A stretch of DNA of 64,000 bases from Geopsychrobacter electrodiphilus DSM 16401 (GCF_000384395.1 NZ_ARWE01000001.1:3136501-3200500), one strand, 5' to 3'. Shown: positions 34,322-43,286, counted from the stretch's first letter. A program made the numbers and translations. The notes: generated by a model not told the origin, from the sequence alone.

Positions 34322-34337
34322 TGGCACAAGACTTGAT
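34322..34337 (+). promoter_or_regulatory. Sigma-54-like promoter before the repeat-protein gene
   Basis: TGGCAC-AAGAC-TTGAT matches the -24 TGGCAC and N5 spacing; the -12 element is TTGAT in place of TTGCT. The loss of the C at -12 makes it doubtful. Predicted start is about 45 bases before the ATG. The rest of the 34111-34393 gap shows no gene. Confidence 0.4.
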
Positions 34338-34393
34338 ATATAGCTTGGTCAAGCAGCACAAATCATTTAACTTTTCCTTTCAAGGAGATGACC

Positions 34394-34954
34394 ATGAAAA
34401 AGAACACTGCATTAACCGTTACATTCGCAAGTCTCTTCGTCGCCGCCAGCTTTTTAACCTTCAGTGCTGTCAATTTCGACCAGGAACTCGGAGCCCGGGA
34501 CGGCATCAACAGCTACGCCGCTGTGAACTTTGACAAGGAACTCGGTCCCCGTGATGACATCAACAAATACGCCGCCGTGAACTTCGACAAAGAACTCGGT
34601 CCCCGTGATGACATCAACAAATACGCCGCCGTGAACTTCGACAAGGAACTTGGTCCCCGTGATGACATCAACAGCTACGCCGCTGTGAACTTTGACAAGG
34701 AACTCGGTCCCCGTGATGACATCAACAAATACGCCGCCGTGAACTTCGACAAGGAACTCGGTCCCCGTGATGACATCAACAAATACGCCGCCGTGAACTT
34801 CGACAAGGAACTCGGTCCCCGTGATGACATCAACAAATACGCCGCCGTGAACTTCGACAAGGAACTCGGTCCCCGTGATGACATCAACAAATACGCCGCT
34901 GTGAACTTCGACAAGGAACTCGGTTCCCGTGATGACATCAACCGCTATGCTTAA
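34394..34954 (+). CDS. Secreted or anchored protein of nine 18-residue repeats, function unknown
   Basis: A 186-residue protein. A Lys-Lys start and a hydrophobic stretch (TALTVTFASLFVAASFLTF) act as signal peptide or anchor. The rest is nine tandem copies of an 18-residue unit, consensus AAVNFDKELGPRDDINKY. The first copy is divergent (SAVNFDQELGARDGINSY) and the last slightly so (GSRDDINRY). There is no Cys and many Asp, Lys and Asn. ATG 34394 has AAGGAG at 6 bases; the earlier ATG at 34388 abuts the SD. Nearly identical DNA units mean recent expansion. I recognise no family. Confidence 0.75.
   Translation: MKKNTALTVTFASLFVAASFLTFSAVNFDQELGARDGINSYAAVNFDKELGPRDDINKYAAVNFDKELGPRDDINKYAAVNFDKELGPRDDINSYAAVNFDKELGPRDDINKYAAVNFDKELGPRDDINKYAAVNFDKELGPRDDINKYAAVNFDKELGPRDDINKYAAVNFDKELGSRDDINRYA
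34463..34948 (+). repeat. Nine 54-bp tandem repeats within a coding sequence
   Basis: The array is exactly 9 x 54 bp in frame. Units 2-8 differ at only a few positions (AAC/T, AAA/AAG, AAATAC against AGCTAC). The frame is open on the other strand too, an artefact of the repeat. Copy number may vary by slippage or recombination. Confidence 0.95.
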
Positions 34955-35016
34955 ATGAGGCTGAGCACCTAGTTCTGTCATGAGTTTTATTTAGAAAATA
35001 TTTTTATTCGTTAAAT

Positions 35017-35048
35017 AAAAGGGCCCTTCAAAATGGGCCCTTTTTTTT
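35017..35048 (+). terminator. Intrinsic terminator of the repeat-protein gene
   Basis: AAAGGGCCC pairs with GGGCCCTTT around an 8-base loop, followed by a run of eight T that includes the last bases of the stem. Confidence 0.92.
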
Positions 35049-35076
35049 CGTCAACAGATATGCTACACACGCCGCT

Positions 35077-36855
35077 ATGGCTCTTATCTCTCTCAATAAT
35101 CTCTCCCTCGCGTTCGGTGGTTCCCCACTCTTTGACCGCACCGCCCTGCAGATTGAACCGCGTGACCGGATTGCGCTGATCGGGCGGAACGGCTGTGGCA
35201 AATCAACACTGCTTCGCCTGCTCAACGGCGAACATCGCGCGGACTCGGGTGATATCATGCGCCAGCAGGGGTTGAAGACCGCAATCCTGCAGCAGGACGT
35301 CCCTCTCAACTTCGCCGGCAACATCAACGATGCGGTGCTGCGTCTGTCCTCTGGCAACGAGGGGGATGGCCGCCTCGAAGCGCTCCTCTCGCGCCTCGAT
35401 CTCGACCCACAACTACCGGTCGCCAGCCTTTCAGGCGGAGTGAAACGCCGCGTACTGTTGGCGGCGGCGCTCTACTGTGAACCGGACCTGTTACTCCTTG
35501 ATGAACCAACCAACCACCTCGATATCGATTCAATCCTCTGGCTCGAGCAGTTTTTAAAGCGTCTGCAGACCACTCTGGTCTTTGTCAGCCATGATCGCGC
35601 CTTCACCGCCAGCGTCGCCAGCCGCATTGTGGAACTCGACCGCGGACAACTGTTCGATTACCCCTGTGACTATCCAACCTATCTGGTCCGGCGTGAAGAG
35701 CGCCTGCATGCCGAAGACGAGCTGTGGCGGCGCCAGGATAAAAAGCTGGCCGAAGAAGAGGTCTGGATTCGCCAGGGGATCAAGGCACGGCGCACCCGCA
35801 ATATGGGGCGCGTAAGGGCGCTCAAAAAAATGCGCGACGAGAATCGGCAGCGCCGCGCACGCAGCGGAGAGGTACGGCTTAGTCTCGACACCGGGGAACG
35901 CAGCGGTCAGATGGTCATTGAAGCTAAAAACATCAGCTTCAGCTATGCTGATAAAGCTGTGGTGAGTGACCTGTCAATCCGTCTGATGCGCGGCGACCGG
36001 GTAGCGATTCTGGGTCCCAACGGCTGCGGTAAATCGACGCTGCTGAAACTCTTATTGGACAAGCTGAAACCAACGACTGGAACCCTGCGCCAGGGAACGA
36101 ACCTGCAGATTGTCTATTTTGATCAGCTGCGCGAACAGCTCGACGAAAACGCCAGCGTCAAACAAAATGTCTGCGGTGATCATGACACGGTCGAAATTTC
36201 CGGTCAGCAACGCCACATTTACGGTTACCTGAGTGATTTTCTCTTCACTCCCGATCGCGCACGCACCCCGGTGCGGGTCCTTTCAGGCGGCGAGCGCAAT
36301 CGCCTGCTGCTGGCCAAACTCTTCACCAAACCCGCCAACCTGCTGGTACTGGACGAACCGACCAACGACCTTGATGTCGAGACCCTCGATCTGCTTGAGG
36401 AGCTTCTGCTCGAATATCAGGGGACGCTGCTGCTGGTTAGTCACGACCGGACTTTTGTCGACAATATTGTCACCAGCTGCCTGGTGTTTGAGGGGGATGG
36501 ACGATTCAGTGAGCATATCGGGGGGTACACCGACTGGCTCGAGTCCAGCCAACCTGTCAAGAAGCCGATCGAGGAAAAGACTAAGCCGCAAAGAGCTAAA
36601 GAACAACGCCCCAAACGTCTCAGCTTCAAGCAGAAACACGAACTCGAAACCCTGCCCCTGCTGATTGACAAACTGGAAACAGAACAGGCAGCAATTCACG
36701 AATCGATGGCTGACCCGGCGCTCTACCAGCCCGGCAAAAAAGCGCTGAGCGAGCAACTGAACGCCCGCTTGCCCGAAGTGGAGAAAGAACTTGCCCGCGC
36801 CTATGCCCGCTGGGATGAGTTGGATGCGCTGAACGATAACGGAACTACAGGTTGA
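35077..36855 (+). CDS. uup: ABC-F ATPase, Uup type
   Basis: A 592-residue soluble protein with two ABC cassettes and no membrane segment. Cassette 1 has Walker A LIGRNGCGKSTLL, signature LSGGVKRRVLLA and Walker B LLLLDEPTNHLD. Cassette 2 has LGPNGCGKSTLL, LSGGERNRLLLA and LLVLDEPTNDLD. The ABC-F interdomain linker is at about residues 195-265. The C-terminal 80 residues form the Uup coiled coil (LSFKQKHELETLPLLIDKLE). ABC-F proteins act on ribosomes; Uup also affects transposon excision and replication restart. The ATG at 35077 lies just after the previous terminator. The 3' end overlaps the convergent channel gene by 11 bases. Confidence 0.93.
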   Translation: MALISLNNLSLAFGGSPLFDRTALQIEPRDRIALIGRNGCGKSTLLRLLNGEHRADSGDIMRQQGLKTAILQQDVPLNFAGNINDAVLRLSSGNEGDGRLEALLSRLDLDPQLPVASLSGGVKRRVLLAAALYCEPDLLLLDEPTNHLDIDSILWLEQFLKRLQTTLVFVSHDRAFTASVASRIVELDRGQLFDYPCDYPTYLVRREERLHAEDELWRRQDKKLAEEEVWIRQGIKARRTRNMGRVRALKKMRDENRQRRARSGEVRLSLDTGERSGQMVIEAKNISFSYADKAVVSDLSIRLMRGDRVAILGPNGCGKSTLLKLLLDKLKPTTGTLRQGTNLQIVYFDQLREQLDENASVKQNVCGDHDTVEISGQQRHIYGYLSDFLFTPDRARTPVRVLSGGERNRLLLAKLFTKPANLLVLDEPTNDLDVETLDLLEELLLEYQGTLLLVSHDRTFVDNIVTSCLVFEGDGRFSEHIGGYTDWLESSQPVKKPIEEKTKPQRAKEQRPKRLSFKQKHELETLPLLIDKLETEQAAIHESMADPALYQPGKKALSEQLNARLPEVEKELARAYARWDELDALNDNGTTG

Positions 36856-37672
36856 GTTTCTCCCCGCAATATTTACAAAACTCCGCATCAGGATCATGTC
36901 CAAAAGCACTACATTCCGGGCATGATTGGGTGGTTATCTGTTTTTTGAGCGCCAATTCCGCGGTCACGATTCCAGTCGGAATCGCAATAATTCCATAGCC
37001 TAGCACCATGATAAAAGCTGCTATCGCCTGGCCCAGATCTGTCCTGGGAGAGATGTCACCGTAGCCTACAGTGGTCATGGTCACAATGGCCCAGTAGATA
37101 GAGCGCGGAATACTGGTAAAGCCGTTTTTTTCCCCCTCGACCAGGTACATCACCGCTCCGAATATCACCACCAGCGTAACAATCGCCAACAAAAAAACAA
37201 TGATCTTCCGCCCACTGGAGCGTAAAGAGCGCAACAGCACCTCAGCCTCGCCAACAAACTTGACCATCTTGAGGATTCGGAAGATACGGAGCAGACGTAA
37301 GATCCGAATGGAGAGAAGAACTTGCCCCCCTGGTAACAGTAGTGCCAGGTAGGTTGGTAGCACAGACAGCAGATCGACTATTCCAAAAAAACTTCGCGCA
37401 TATTTCAGAGGATGACCAATGCAATAGAGTCTGAGAACATACTCCAGAGTGAACAAAAGGGTAAAAAACCATTCGGCAATATAGAAAATATTTCCATACT
37501 GGGCACGAATGCTGGCGACACTGTCGAGCATGACGATCAGCACACTGGCAAGGATGCTGAACTGCAGTAACAGATCAAACATTTTTCCGGCAGGGGTATC
37601 AGCCTCGAAAATGATTTCGTGGAGTCGCGATCGGAGGGGATTTTTCAAATGCGAAGTCATGAGGTCCAACAA
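36845..37672 (-). CDS. Voltage-gated-type potassium channel with C-terminal zinc ribbon
   Basis: A 275-residue six-helix channel subunit. The S4-like voltage sensor has arginines every third position (SIRILRLLRIFRILKMVKF, residues 121-139). The pore loop carries the K+ selectivity filter TVGYGD (201-206). After S6 a cytosolic tail holds four Cys in two CxxC knuckles (C251/C254, C266/C269), a zinc ribbon not usual in textbook Kv channels. The start is TTG 37672 or ATG 37660; neither has a strong SD. The stop overlaps the 3' end of uup on the other strand. Confidence 0.88.
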   Translation of the reverse strand: MLDLMTSHLKNPLRSRLHEIIFEADTPAGKMFDLLLQFSILASVLIVMLDSVASIRAQYGNIFYIAEWFFTLLFTLEYVLRLYCIGHPLKYARSFFGIVDLLSVLPTYLALLLPGGQVLLSIRILRLLRIFRILKMVKFVGEAEVLLRSLRSSGRKIIVFLLAIVTLVVIFGAVMYLVEGEKNGFTSIPRSIYWAIVTMTTVGYGDISPRTDLGQAIAAFIMVLGYGIIAIPTGIVTAELALKKQITTQSCPECSAFGHDPDAEFCKYCGEKLNL

Positions 37673-37761
37673 CCGACAGAGAAGTGATCTTTCGTATTGA
37701 AATACAAGGTTACCCGATTAAGACCAGATGAAAGCCGGCAGGGGTAGAATTCATTTTACCA

Positions 37762-39021
37762 TCAGTCAGGAAGTGCTTCATTCAGCAATTCCAAGATATG
37801 CACGGCCCGCTGTTTGCCCCCGGCATGGTTGATCGAATCCTGCAGCTGCATGATGCAGCCCGGACAGTCGGTGGCGACTAACTCCGCCCCGGAGGTTTCA
37901 ATGTTCCCCGCCTTTAGAGCTCCAATTTTCTTACTGTTTTCATAGTGGTAGACCGAGTAAGTCCCACCCAGCCCGCAGCAGGTCCCGGCATTTTCCATTT
38001 CGACATACTCAACCTGCGGCAGGGCCTTGAGCACGGCGCGCGGTTCCTGGGTGATCCCCTGGGTGCGCAGGTGACAGGGATCATGATAGGTCACAACCTT
38101 GCGCACCGCCGCCCGTGGCAATTCGGCCAGTTTCTCGGCCAGGCCCTGTTCAAGCAGAAAAACAAAAATATCGCGTGTTTTAGGTCCTAACTCGGCGCAC
38201 TCACCTTCCATGTCCCCATAGACCTTGACCAGCCCGGCGTTGCAGGAAGCACAGGCGGTAAGAATGAAATCGACCGGCTCACGCGTAAGGGCCGCAAAAT
38301 TCTGCTCGGCGAGCGTTTCGACCGTGCTGCCGGCTCCGGCTGCGACAGCTGGCAGGCCGCAGCAAGCCTGATCCTTGGGGATAATAACCGTGATGCCAAG
38401 AAACTTGAGTGCCTTCAAAAAGGCCTCACCGACGGCCGGGTACATGTAGTTGATGCCGCAACCGGTGAAGAAGGCAACCGTCGGCTTGCCCGCCTCCCCC
38501 TCGATGCGATCAGGACAGCGCTCGCGGAAGGGTTTGTCAGTAAATGGCGGGAGCGTGCGCCCAGACTCGAGATAAGGGACCGGAAAACGCAAACGCAAGC
38601 CGCTATTTTCAGGCAGCTTCTTAAATAAGAGGTTCGACAGTTTACCGCCGGTCTTGGCCAGAGCGTTCATCAACTTCGGCCGCCCGATCACTGCCGCCAC
38701 CCCTTTGCCAAAGGTCGACAGCCCCTTCTCCTGCGCAATCCGCCGCCGCGCGGCGGCGACAATCTCTTCGGTCGGCACCTTGTTCGGGCAGCCTGCACCG
38801 CAACTCCCGCAGAGGAGGCACTGGGAGAGATCTTCCATCACCTTGGCGTCGAAATCGATTTCACCATCAAGCACCGCCTGCGACAAGGCTATTTTACCCC
38901 GCGCAACGCGGCCCTCACGTCGTTCGGCACCAAAAACCGGGCAATGCGCCCGACAGGCTCCGCACTTTACGCACTGTTCAATCTCTTCGCGGTAAGCTTC
39001 TAAGTCTTTTAGTTTCGCCAT
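37762..39021 (-). CDS. glcF: Glycolate/lactate oxidase iron-sulfur subunit
   Basis: A 419-residue electron-transfer subunit. Two 4Fe-4S motifs occupy the N-terminus: C17/C20/C23/C27 in CVKCGACRAHCP and C68/C71/C74/C78 in CLLCGSCGAGCP. Two CCG (heterodisulfide-reductase-type) domains follow, with DQACCGLPAV and NAGTCCGLGGTYS. It passes electrons from the flavin subunit to the quinone pool or another carrier. It starts 5 bases or fewer after the glcD stop (39026), so the two are translationally linked. In Geobacter-type bacteria this pair is often a D-lactate dehydrogenase and not a glycolate oxidase. Confidence 0.92.
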   Translation of the reverse strand: MAKLKDLEAYREEIEQCVKCGACRAHCPVFGAERREGRVARGKIALSQAVLDGEIDFDAKVMEDLSQCLLCGSCGAGCPNKVPTEEIVAAARRRIAQEKGLSTFGKGVAAVIGRPKLMNALAKTGGKLSNLLFKKLPENSGLRLRFPVPYLESGRTLPPFTDKPFRERCPDRIEGEAGKPTVAFFTGCGINYMYPAVGEAFLKALKFLGITVIIPKDQACCGLPAVAAGAGSTVETLAEQNFAALTREPVDFILTACASCNAGLVKVYGDMEGECAELGPKTRDIFVFLLEQGLAEKLAELPRAAVRKVVTYHDPCHLRTQGITQEPRAVLKALPQVEYVEMENAGTCCGLGGTYSVYHYENSKKIGALKAGNIETSGAELVATDCPGCIMQLQDSINHAGGKQRAVHILELLNEALPD

Positions 39022-39025
39022 GGTC

Positions 39026-40408
39026 TCAATTATCCAGAAATATCTTCCCGGGGTTCAAAATATTATTCGGGTCGAGGGCCTGCTTGATTGCTTTCATGTA
39101 GTCAGCGGCCTTGGGAGTTATCTCAAGCGGGATGTAGGGCGCCTTGGCGATGCCGACCCCGTGTTCGCCGCTCATGGTGCCGCCGAGTGTGAGAGCGCCT
39201 TTGAAGACCTCCTCGATCGCTTTTTCCGCCTTTTCCGCTTCGCCCGGAATCTTCTTGTCGATCATGACATTGACATGGATATTACCGTCACCGGCATGAC
39301 CGAAGTTGACGATGGGGATGCCGTATTTTTCACTGATCGCGTCAACCTTGCGGATCATCTCCGGCACCTTGGAGCGCGGCACACAGATATCCTCGTTGAA
39401 CTTGTCAGGGTTAACCTTGCGCAACGAAGCCGAAACCGAACGCCGGATCTGCCACAAGGCTTCACTTTCCGCAGGAGTCTTGGCGATGCGGGTTTCAACC
39501 ACCCCGAGGGGCTGGATAACCGCGGCGATTTTCTCGACCTGTTTGGCGAGGAATTCCCTGTCGCCGTCGACTTCAATAATCAACAGCGCCCGCGCTGCCT
39601 CGGGTACCTCGAGGTTGGTCGCCTTCCGCACACAATCGATGGTGCGCCCGTCCATGAATTCAAGGGTGGTCGGGATAATTTTGTTGCCGATAATCGCCGA
39701 CACGGCCTGAGCAGCTCCGTCGATTGAAGCAAACATCACCAGCATGGTCTGCTTGGCTTCGGGGAGCGGCAACAGCTTGATAATGATGCGGGTGATGATG
39801 CCGAGTGTCCCCTCGCTGCCGCAAATCAGCTTGGTCAAATCGTAGCCAACCACGCCCTTCATGGTCGGGCCACCGGTGGTGATGATGTCGCCCTGAGGGG
39901 TAACGATTTCCAGCCCGATGATGAAATCTTTGGTCACACCATACTTGACGCAGCGCGGCCCGCCGGCACATTCGGCGACATTGCCGCCGAGGGTCGAAAA
40001 CTTGAGCGAGGCGGGATCAGGCGGATAAAAGAGTCCGAGCTTTTCCACCACCAGCTGAAACTGTTCGGTCACCACCCCCGGCTCAACGGTTGCGACCAGA
40101 TTCTCACTGTCGATCTCAAGGATGCGGTTCATGCGCTCGGTCACCAGCACGATCCCCCCTTTGGTCGGCAGACTGCCTCCGGAGAATCCGCTCCCCGCAC
40201 CCCGCGGGAAGACCGGAATCTTTTCGGAGTTCGCCATCTTCATGATCAGTGAGATTTCAGCGGCGGTCGCCGGGTGCACCACGACGTCCGGCAAAAACTT
40301 CTGCTGGGTGGCGTCATAGCTGTAGCAGAGCAGGTCAGCTTTTTCGGTGGAGACATGCTCCTTGCCGAGGATACCGGTCAAAATGCGGACGATACGGGCT
40401 TCGATCAT
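39026..40408 (-). CDS. glcD: FAD-linked glycolate/D-lactate oxidase subunit
   Basis: A 460-residue flavoprotein of the PCMH/VAO type that oxidises a 2-hydroxyacid. The FAD-binding domain shows PVFPRGAGSGFSGGSLPTKGG, PPDPASLKFSTLGGNVAECAGGPRCVKYG and LICGSEGTLGIIT. The C-terminal domain has NFGHAGDGNIHVN and SGEHGVGIAK, catalytic and flavin contacts of the family. ATG 40408 is favoured over a TTG at 40426. It is the first gene of glcD-glcF and lies downstream of larA on the same strand, so the three may work together on lactate. Confidence 0.94.
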   Translation of the reverse strand: MIEARIVRILTGILGKEHVSTEKADLLCYSYDATQQKFLPDVVVHPATAAEISLIMKMANSEKIPVFPRGAGSGFSGGSLPTKGGIVLVTERMNRILEIDSENLVATVEPGVVTEQFQLVVEKLGLFYPPDPASLKFSTLGGNVAECAGGPRCVKYGVTKDFIIGLEIVTPQGDIITTGGPTMKGVVGYDLTKLICGSEGTLGIITRIIIKLLPLPEAKQTMLVMFASIDGAAQAVSAIIGNKIIPTTLEFMDGRTIDCVRKATNLEVPEAARALLIIEVDGDREFLAKQVEKIAAVIQPLGVVETRIAKTPAESEALWQIRRSVSASLRKVNPDKFNEDICVPRSKVPEMIRKVDAISEKYGIPIVNFGHAGDGNIHVNVMIDKKIPGEAEKAEKAIEEVFKGALTLGGTMSGEHGVGIAKAPYIPLEITPKAADYMKAIKQALDPNNILNPGKIFLDN

Positions 40409-40609
40409 TTCAAGTTTTCCCTGCAAGATGAGTTCAAATGAAAGGGGCGCGCCGTCTCAAAAGAGTTCTTCGCACCCCGAAATTGTTTATGCTGCCATTA
40501 TTCTACAGGTCAGGAGAGAATGTCCATCTGATGAGGCGGGGAATTTTTACTTCACCCATGCCCTCAAAGTCTTAGAGAAGTGCCAGCGCCCTGCCGACTC
40601 AGCGCCGAT

Positions 40610-41905
40610 TTACGCAGGATCGGCAAATGTCTTCACTTTTACGAACTGATGCGGCAGCACCAGTCCACCATCGGGGATCACCAGGGTTTTGGGCATTGAA
40701 GACAGGTTCGCATGCGCCATGTCAATCGCCTGCTGAAGATCGCGCGCCTTCTCCATCCCCATTCGGGCGGTAATTTCCGCATCAAATTCACTGACCATGA
40801 TCACGCGAAAACGCCGGGCCTTCGACAGCAGTGAGTGGGCGGTTTGTCCATTGATCTGATAGTTCTCACGCAGCGCCGCTTCAAACTGAGCCAGATCCTG
40901 ATAATCGAACCAGGGATAAAAATGCTCATGCCCGAAGCCGTCGCGGCAGGCCGCGAGCAGGACGATCGTCCCTCCTTCGCGCACCGCCCGACAACCATAA
41001 TCCAGCGCCTTTTGCGCCTGAATCAAGTTGATATCCTTCGGTTCACCGCCACTGGAAATAATGGCCAGATCGACCCTTTCGGTCCGAGGTTGATATAGAT
41101 CCTGCACCTGCTCACAAGCCGCCAGATGCGCTGCCTCAAGTTCACCGGCATAGACGCCGAGAATCTCCTTTTGCGGAGAGAGGACCGTATTAATCAACAG
41201 ATCACAGCGCACCATGCGTGCCGCTTCAAGCAGATTATGATGCACCGGATTATCGTCCAGAACCCCGGCGGTCGCCTGCGGATGTTTGCCCGTTTGCGGC
41301 GCCTTATTAAACACCGAAAAATGACTCGCCATGCAGGTTTTACGTGCCGCCACGCCCGGAACCAAGCCTTTGCGTCCACCGCCAAACCCGGCAAAGTAAT
41401 GAAACCCGACGGTGCCGGTGACAATCACCCGATCCGTCTCGACCACACGTCGATTGACAGCGACCGGAATTCCGGCGCTGGTTTCACCCAGTTCAACTAA
41501 CTGCGCGGGGTCATCGCAGGCATGATCAAAAACCTTGATCCGTCCGAAGAGCGGGCCAAGAATTTTACGGTGTTCAGCCTCGGTCTGTGGACGATGGATC
41601 CCCAGGGCGATCAGAATGCTGATATCGGTATCTGCGATCCCGCAAGCATTCAACCTTTCGACCAGAATCGGCAGATAGATCTCGCTCCCGGTATAGCGCG
41701 TGATGTCGCTCGTGACAATAACAACCCGCTCCCCCGCCGAAAAGATCTGTTCAAAGGGAGCAACCGCGAGGGGGCGATCGAGAGCCCGATGAACCTGCAA
41801 TGCAGGATTTTCAGCCGGAGGGGGAATACACGGCTGTAACAGCTGCGCATCAAACGGAATTTCGCCCTGCAATTTCCGGTTGCCATATTTCAGCTCTATG
41901 TGCAT
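40610..41905 (-). CDS. larA: LarA-type nickel-pincer 2-hydroxyacid racemase
   Basis: A 431-residue LarA/DUF2088-family protein. Lactate racemase LarA holds a nickel-pincer nucleotide on a Lys; here the matching context is GFHYFAGFGGGRKGLVPG with H169 and K179. Other active-site positions fit: D67 and R70 in TSDITRY, H104 in LGIHRP and H195 in MASHFSVF. Family members racemise or epimerise several 2-hydroxyacids. GGGAG precedes the ATG. The cofactor genes larB, larC and larE are not in the window. Position upstream of glcD/glcF suggests conversion of L-lactate to the isomer that GlcDF oxidises. Confidence 0.88.
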   Translation of the reverse strand: MHIELKYGNRKLQGEIPFDAQLLQPCIPPPAENPALQVHRALDRPLAVAPFEQIFSAGERVVIVTSDITRYTGSEIYLPILVERLNACGIADTDISILIALGIHRPQTEAEHRKILGPLFGRIKVFDHACDDPAQLVELGETSAGIPVAVNRRVVETDRVIVTGTVGFHYFAGFGGGRKGLVPGVAARKTCMASHFSVFNKAPQTGKHPQATAGVLDDNPVHHNLLEAARMVRCDLLINTVLSPQKEILGVYAGELEAAHLAACEQVQDLYQPRTERVDLAIISSGGEPKDINLIQAQKALDYGCRAVREGGTIVLLAACRDGFGHEHFYPWFDYQDLAQFEAALRENYQINGQTAHSLLSKARRFRVIMVSEFDAEITARMGMEKARDLQQAIDMAHANLSSMPKTLVIPDGGLVLPHQFVKVKTFADPA

Positions 41906-42012
41906 AAAACTCCCTTATAACCTGACTTTAGCGCTGTTCCCTACCTTGCGGTTGTCGCATTATTTATGTTAAGAACAACAATCCTATATCTGCTTCCACA
42001 GGAGGGCCAGAA

Positions 42013-43077
42013 ATGAAGCTCGAAATCCTTCCAGTTCCATCCCCTAAAGAGAAGATCAGCGATGAATCGCAGCTGGTCTTCGGTAAAAAGTTTACTGACC
42101 GCATGTTCATCATGGAGTTCGACCGAGCGAAAGGCTGGCATTCGGCACGGATCCAACCCTACGGTCCTCTCGCCCTCGATCCGGCGGCCACGGTCCTGCA
42201 CTATTCGCAGGAAATTTTCGAAGGGCTCAAGGCCTTCCGCCGTCCCGACGGATCAATCGCCCTCTTTCGCCCCAAGGATAATATTGCACGCTTCAATCGC
42301 AGCGCCAAAAGAATGTGCATGCCTGAGGTCGATGAAGAGTTCTTTCTCCAGTCCTTGCTGGAGCTGATCCGACTCGAATCTGACTGGGTTCCCAGAAGTG
42401 AAGGGACGAGCCTCTATATCCGCCCAACCATGATCTCCAGCGAGGCCTTCCTCGGCGTGCGCCCGGCGGATCAATATCTCTGTTATATCATTCTTTCGCC
42501 GGTCGGTGCCTATTACAAAGGCGGCGTTGCTCCTGTCAAGATCTGGATTTCAGATAACTATGTCCGTGCCGCCCACGGTGGCACCGGCGAAGCCAAGACC
42601 GGTGGCAACTACGCTGCCAGCCTGATGGCGGCCAAAGAAGCGGCCGAAAAAGGTTATGATCAGGTGTTGTGGCTGGATGCGCGTGAAAAAAAATATGTCG
42701 AAGAGGTCGGCAGCATGAACATGGTGTTCTTCTACGATGGCAAGATCGTCACCTCACCGCTGGCCGGGACGGTCCTCGATGGCATCACCCGCCGCTCGGT
42801 CCTGAAGCTGCTCAAGGACATGGGCTACCAGATTGAAGAACGCGCGTTATCGGTTGACGAGGTGATGCAGGGTGCCGCCAGCGGCAAACTTAAAGAGGCC
42901 TTCGGCACCGGCACGGCCGTGGTCATCTCTCCGGTCGGTTCATTCTGTTACAAGGAGAACTGCGTTCAACTTGGTGACGGAAAACCGGGGGAACTGACCA
43001 TGAAACTGTACAAAAATTTAACCGATATCCAGTATGGTCGCCAACCTGACCGCTACGACTGGATTGTCGATATCTGA
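42013..43077 (+). CDS. ilvE: Branched-chain amino acid aminotransferase
   Basis: A 354-residue fold-type IV PLP enzyme that performs the last step of Val, Leu and Ile synthesis. Motifs: EIFEGLKAFRRPDGSIALFRP, TGGNYAASLMAAKEAAEKGYDQVLWLDA with the PLP Lys upstream (GEAKTGGNYA), EEVGSMNMVFFYDG and TVLDGITRRSVLKLL. The length and N-terminus match the larger bacterial/eukaryotic-like BCAT. AGGAGG is 7 bases before the ATG. It is divergent from larA and ends in a terminator. Confidence 0.95.
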   Translation: MKLEILPVPSPKEKISDESQLVFGKKFTDRMFIMEFDRAKGWHSARIQPYGPLALDPAATVLHYSQEIFEGLKAFRRPDGSIALFRPKDNIARFNRSAKRMCMPEVDEEFFLQSLLELIRLESDWVPRSEGTSLYIRPTMISSEAFLGVRPADQYLCYIILSPVGAYYKGGVAPVKIWISDNYVRAAHGGTGEAKTGGNYAASLMAAKEAAEKGYDQVLWLDAREKKYVEEVGSMNMVFFYDGKIVTSPLAGTVLDGITRRSVLKLLKDMGYQIEERALSVDEVMQGAASGKLKEAFGTGTAVVISPVGSFCYKENCVQLGDGKPGELTMKLYKNLTDIQYGRQPDRYDWIVDI

Positions 43078-43102
43078 TCTTTTATCGCACATAAGTATCA
43101 TC

Positions 43103-43136
43103 AACTCCCGCAGCCGCAAGGCTGTGGGAGTTTTTT
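43103..43136 (+). terminator. Intrinsic terminator after ilvE
   Basis: AACTCCCGCAGCC pairs with GGCTGTGGGAGTT (one G-T) around GCAA and runs into TTTTTT. Confidence 0.92.
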
Positions 43137-43223
43137 GCTCTAAAGACGTCCACTCCTGCCTGTTTTTTAAACAGAATCATTCACTAATATCCGTAACATA
43201 CCGATTTTATATATTTTTTTTTC

Positions 43224-43239
43224 TGGCACGCCGGTTGCT
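43224..43239 (+). promoter_or_regulatory. Sigma-54 promoter of amtB
   Basis: TGGCAC-GCCGG-TTGCT matches the -24/-12 consensus at every conserved position with the correct N5 spacing. It lies 48 bases upstream of the amtB ATG and implies NtrC-type activation under nitrogen limitation. Confidence 0.9.
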
Positions 43240-43286
43240 AAATCCAAAGGAGGCACTGAAGCCTATGTTTTCCCGGAGGATCGAAG

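Noticed and set aside
34463-34948. CRISPR array
   Set aside because: The units are contiguous, in-frame coding repeats with no spacers, and no cas genes are present.
34454-34981. 175-codon minus-strand frame through the 54-bp repeats
   Set aside because: It is open only because one repeat unit happens to lack stops on the other strand; it has no ribosome site or signal peptide.
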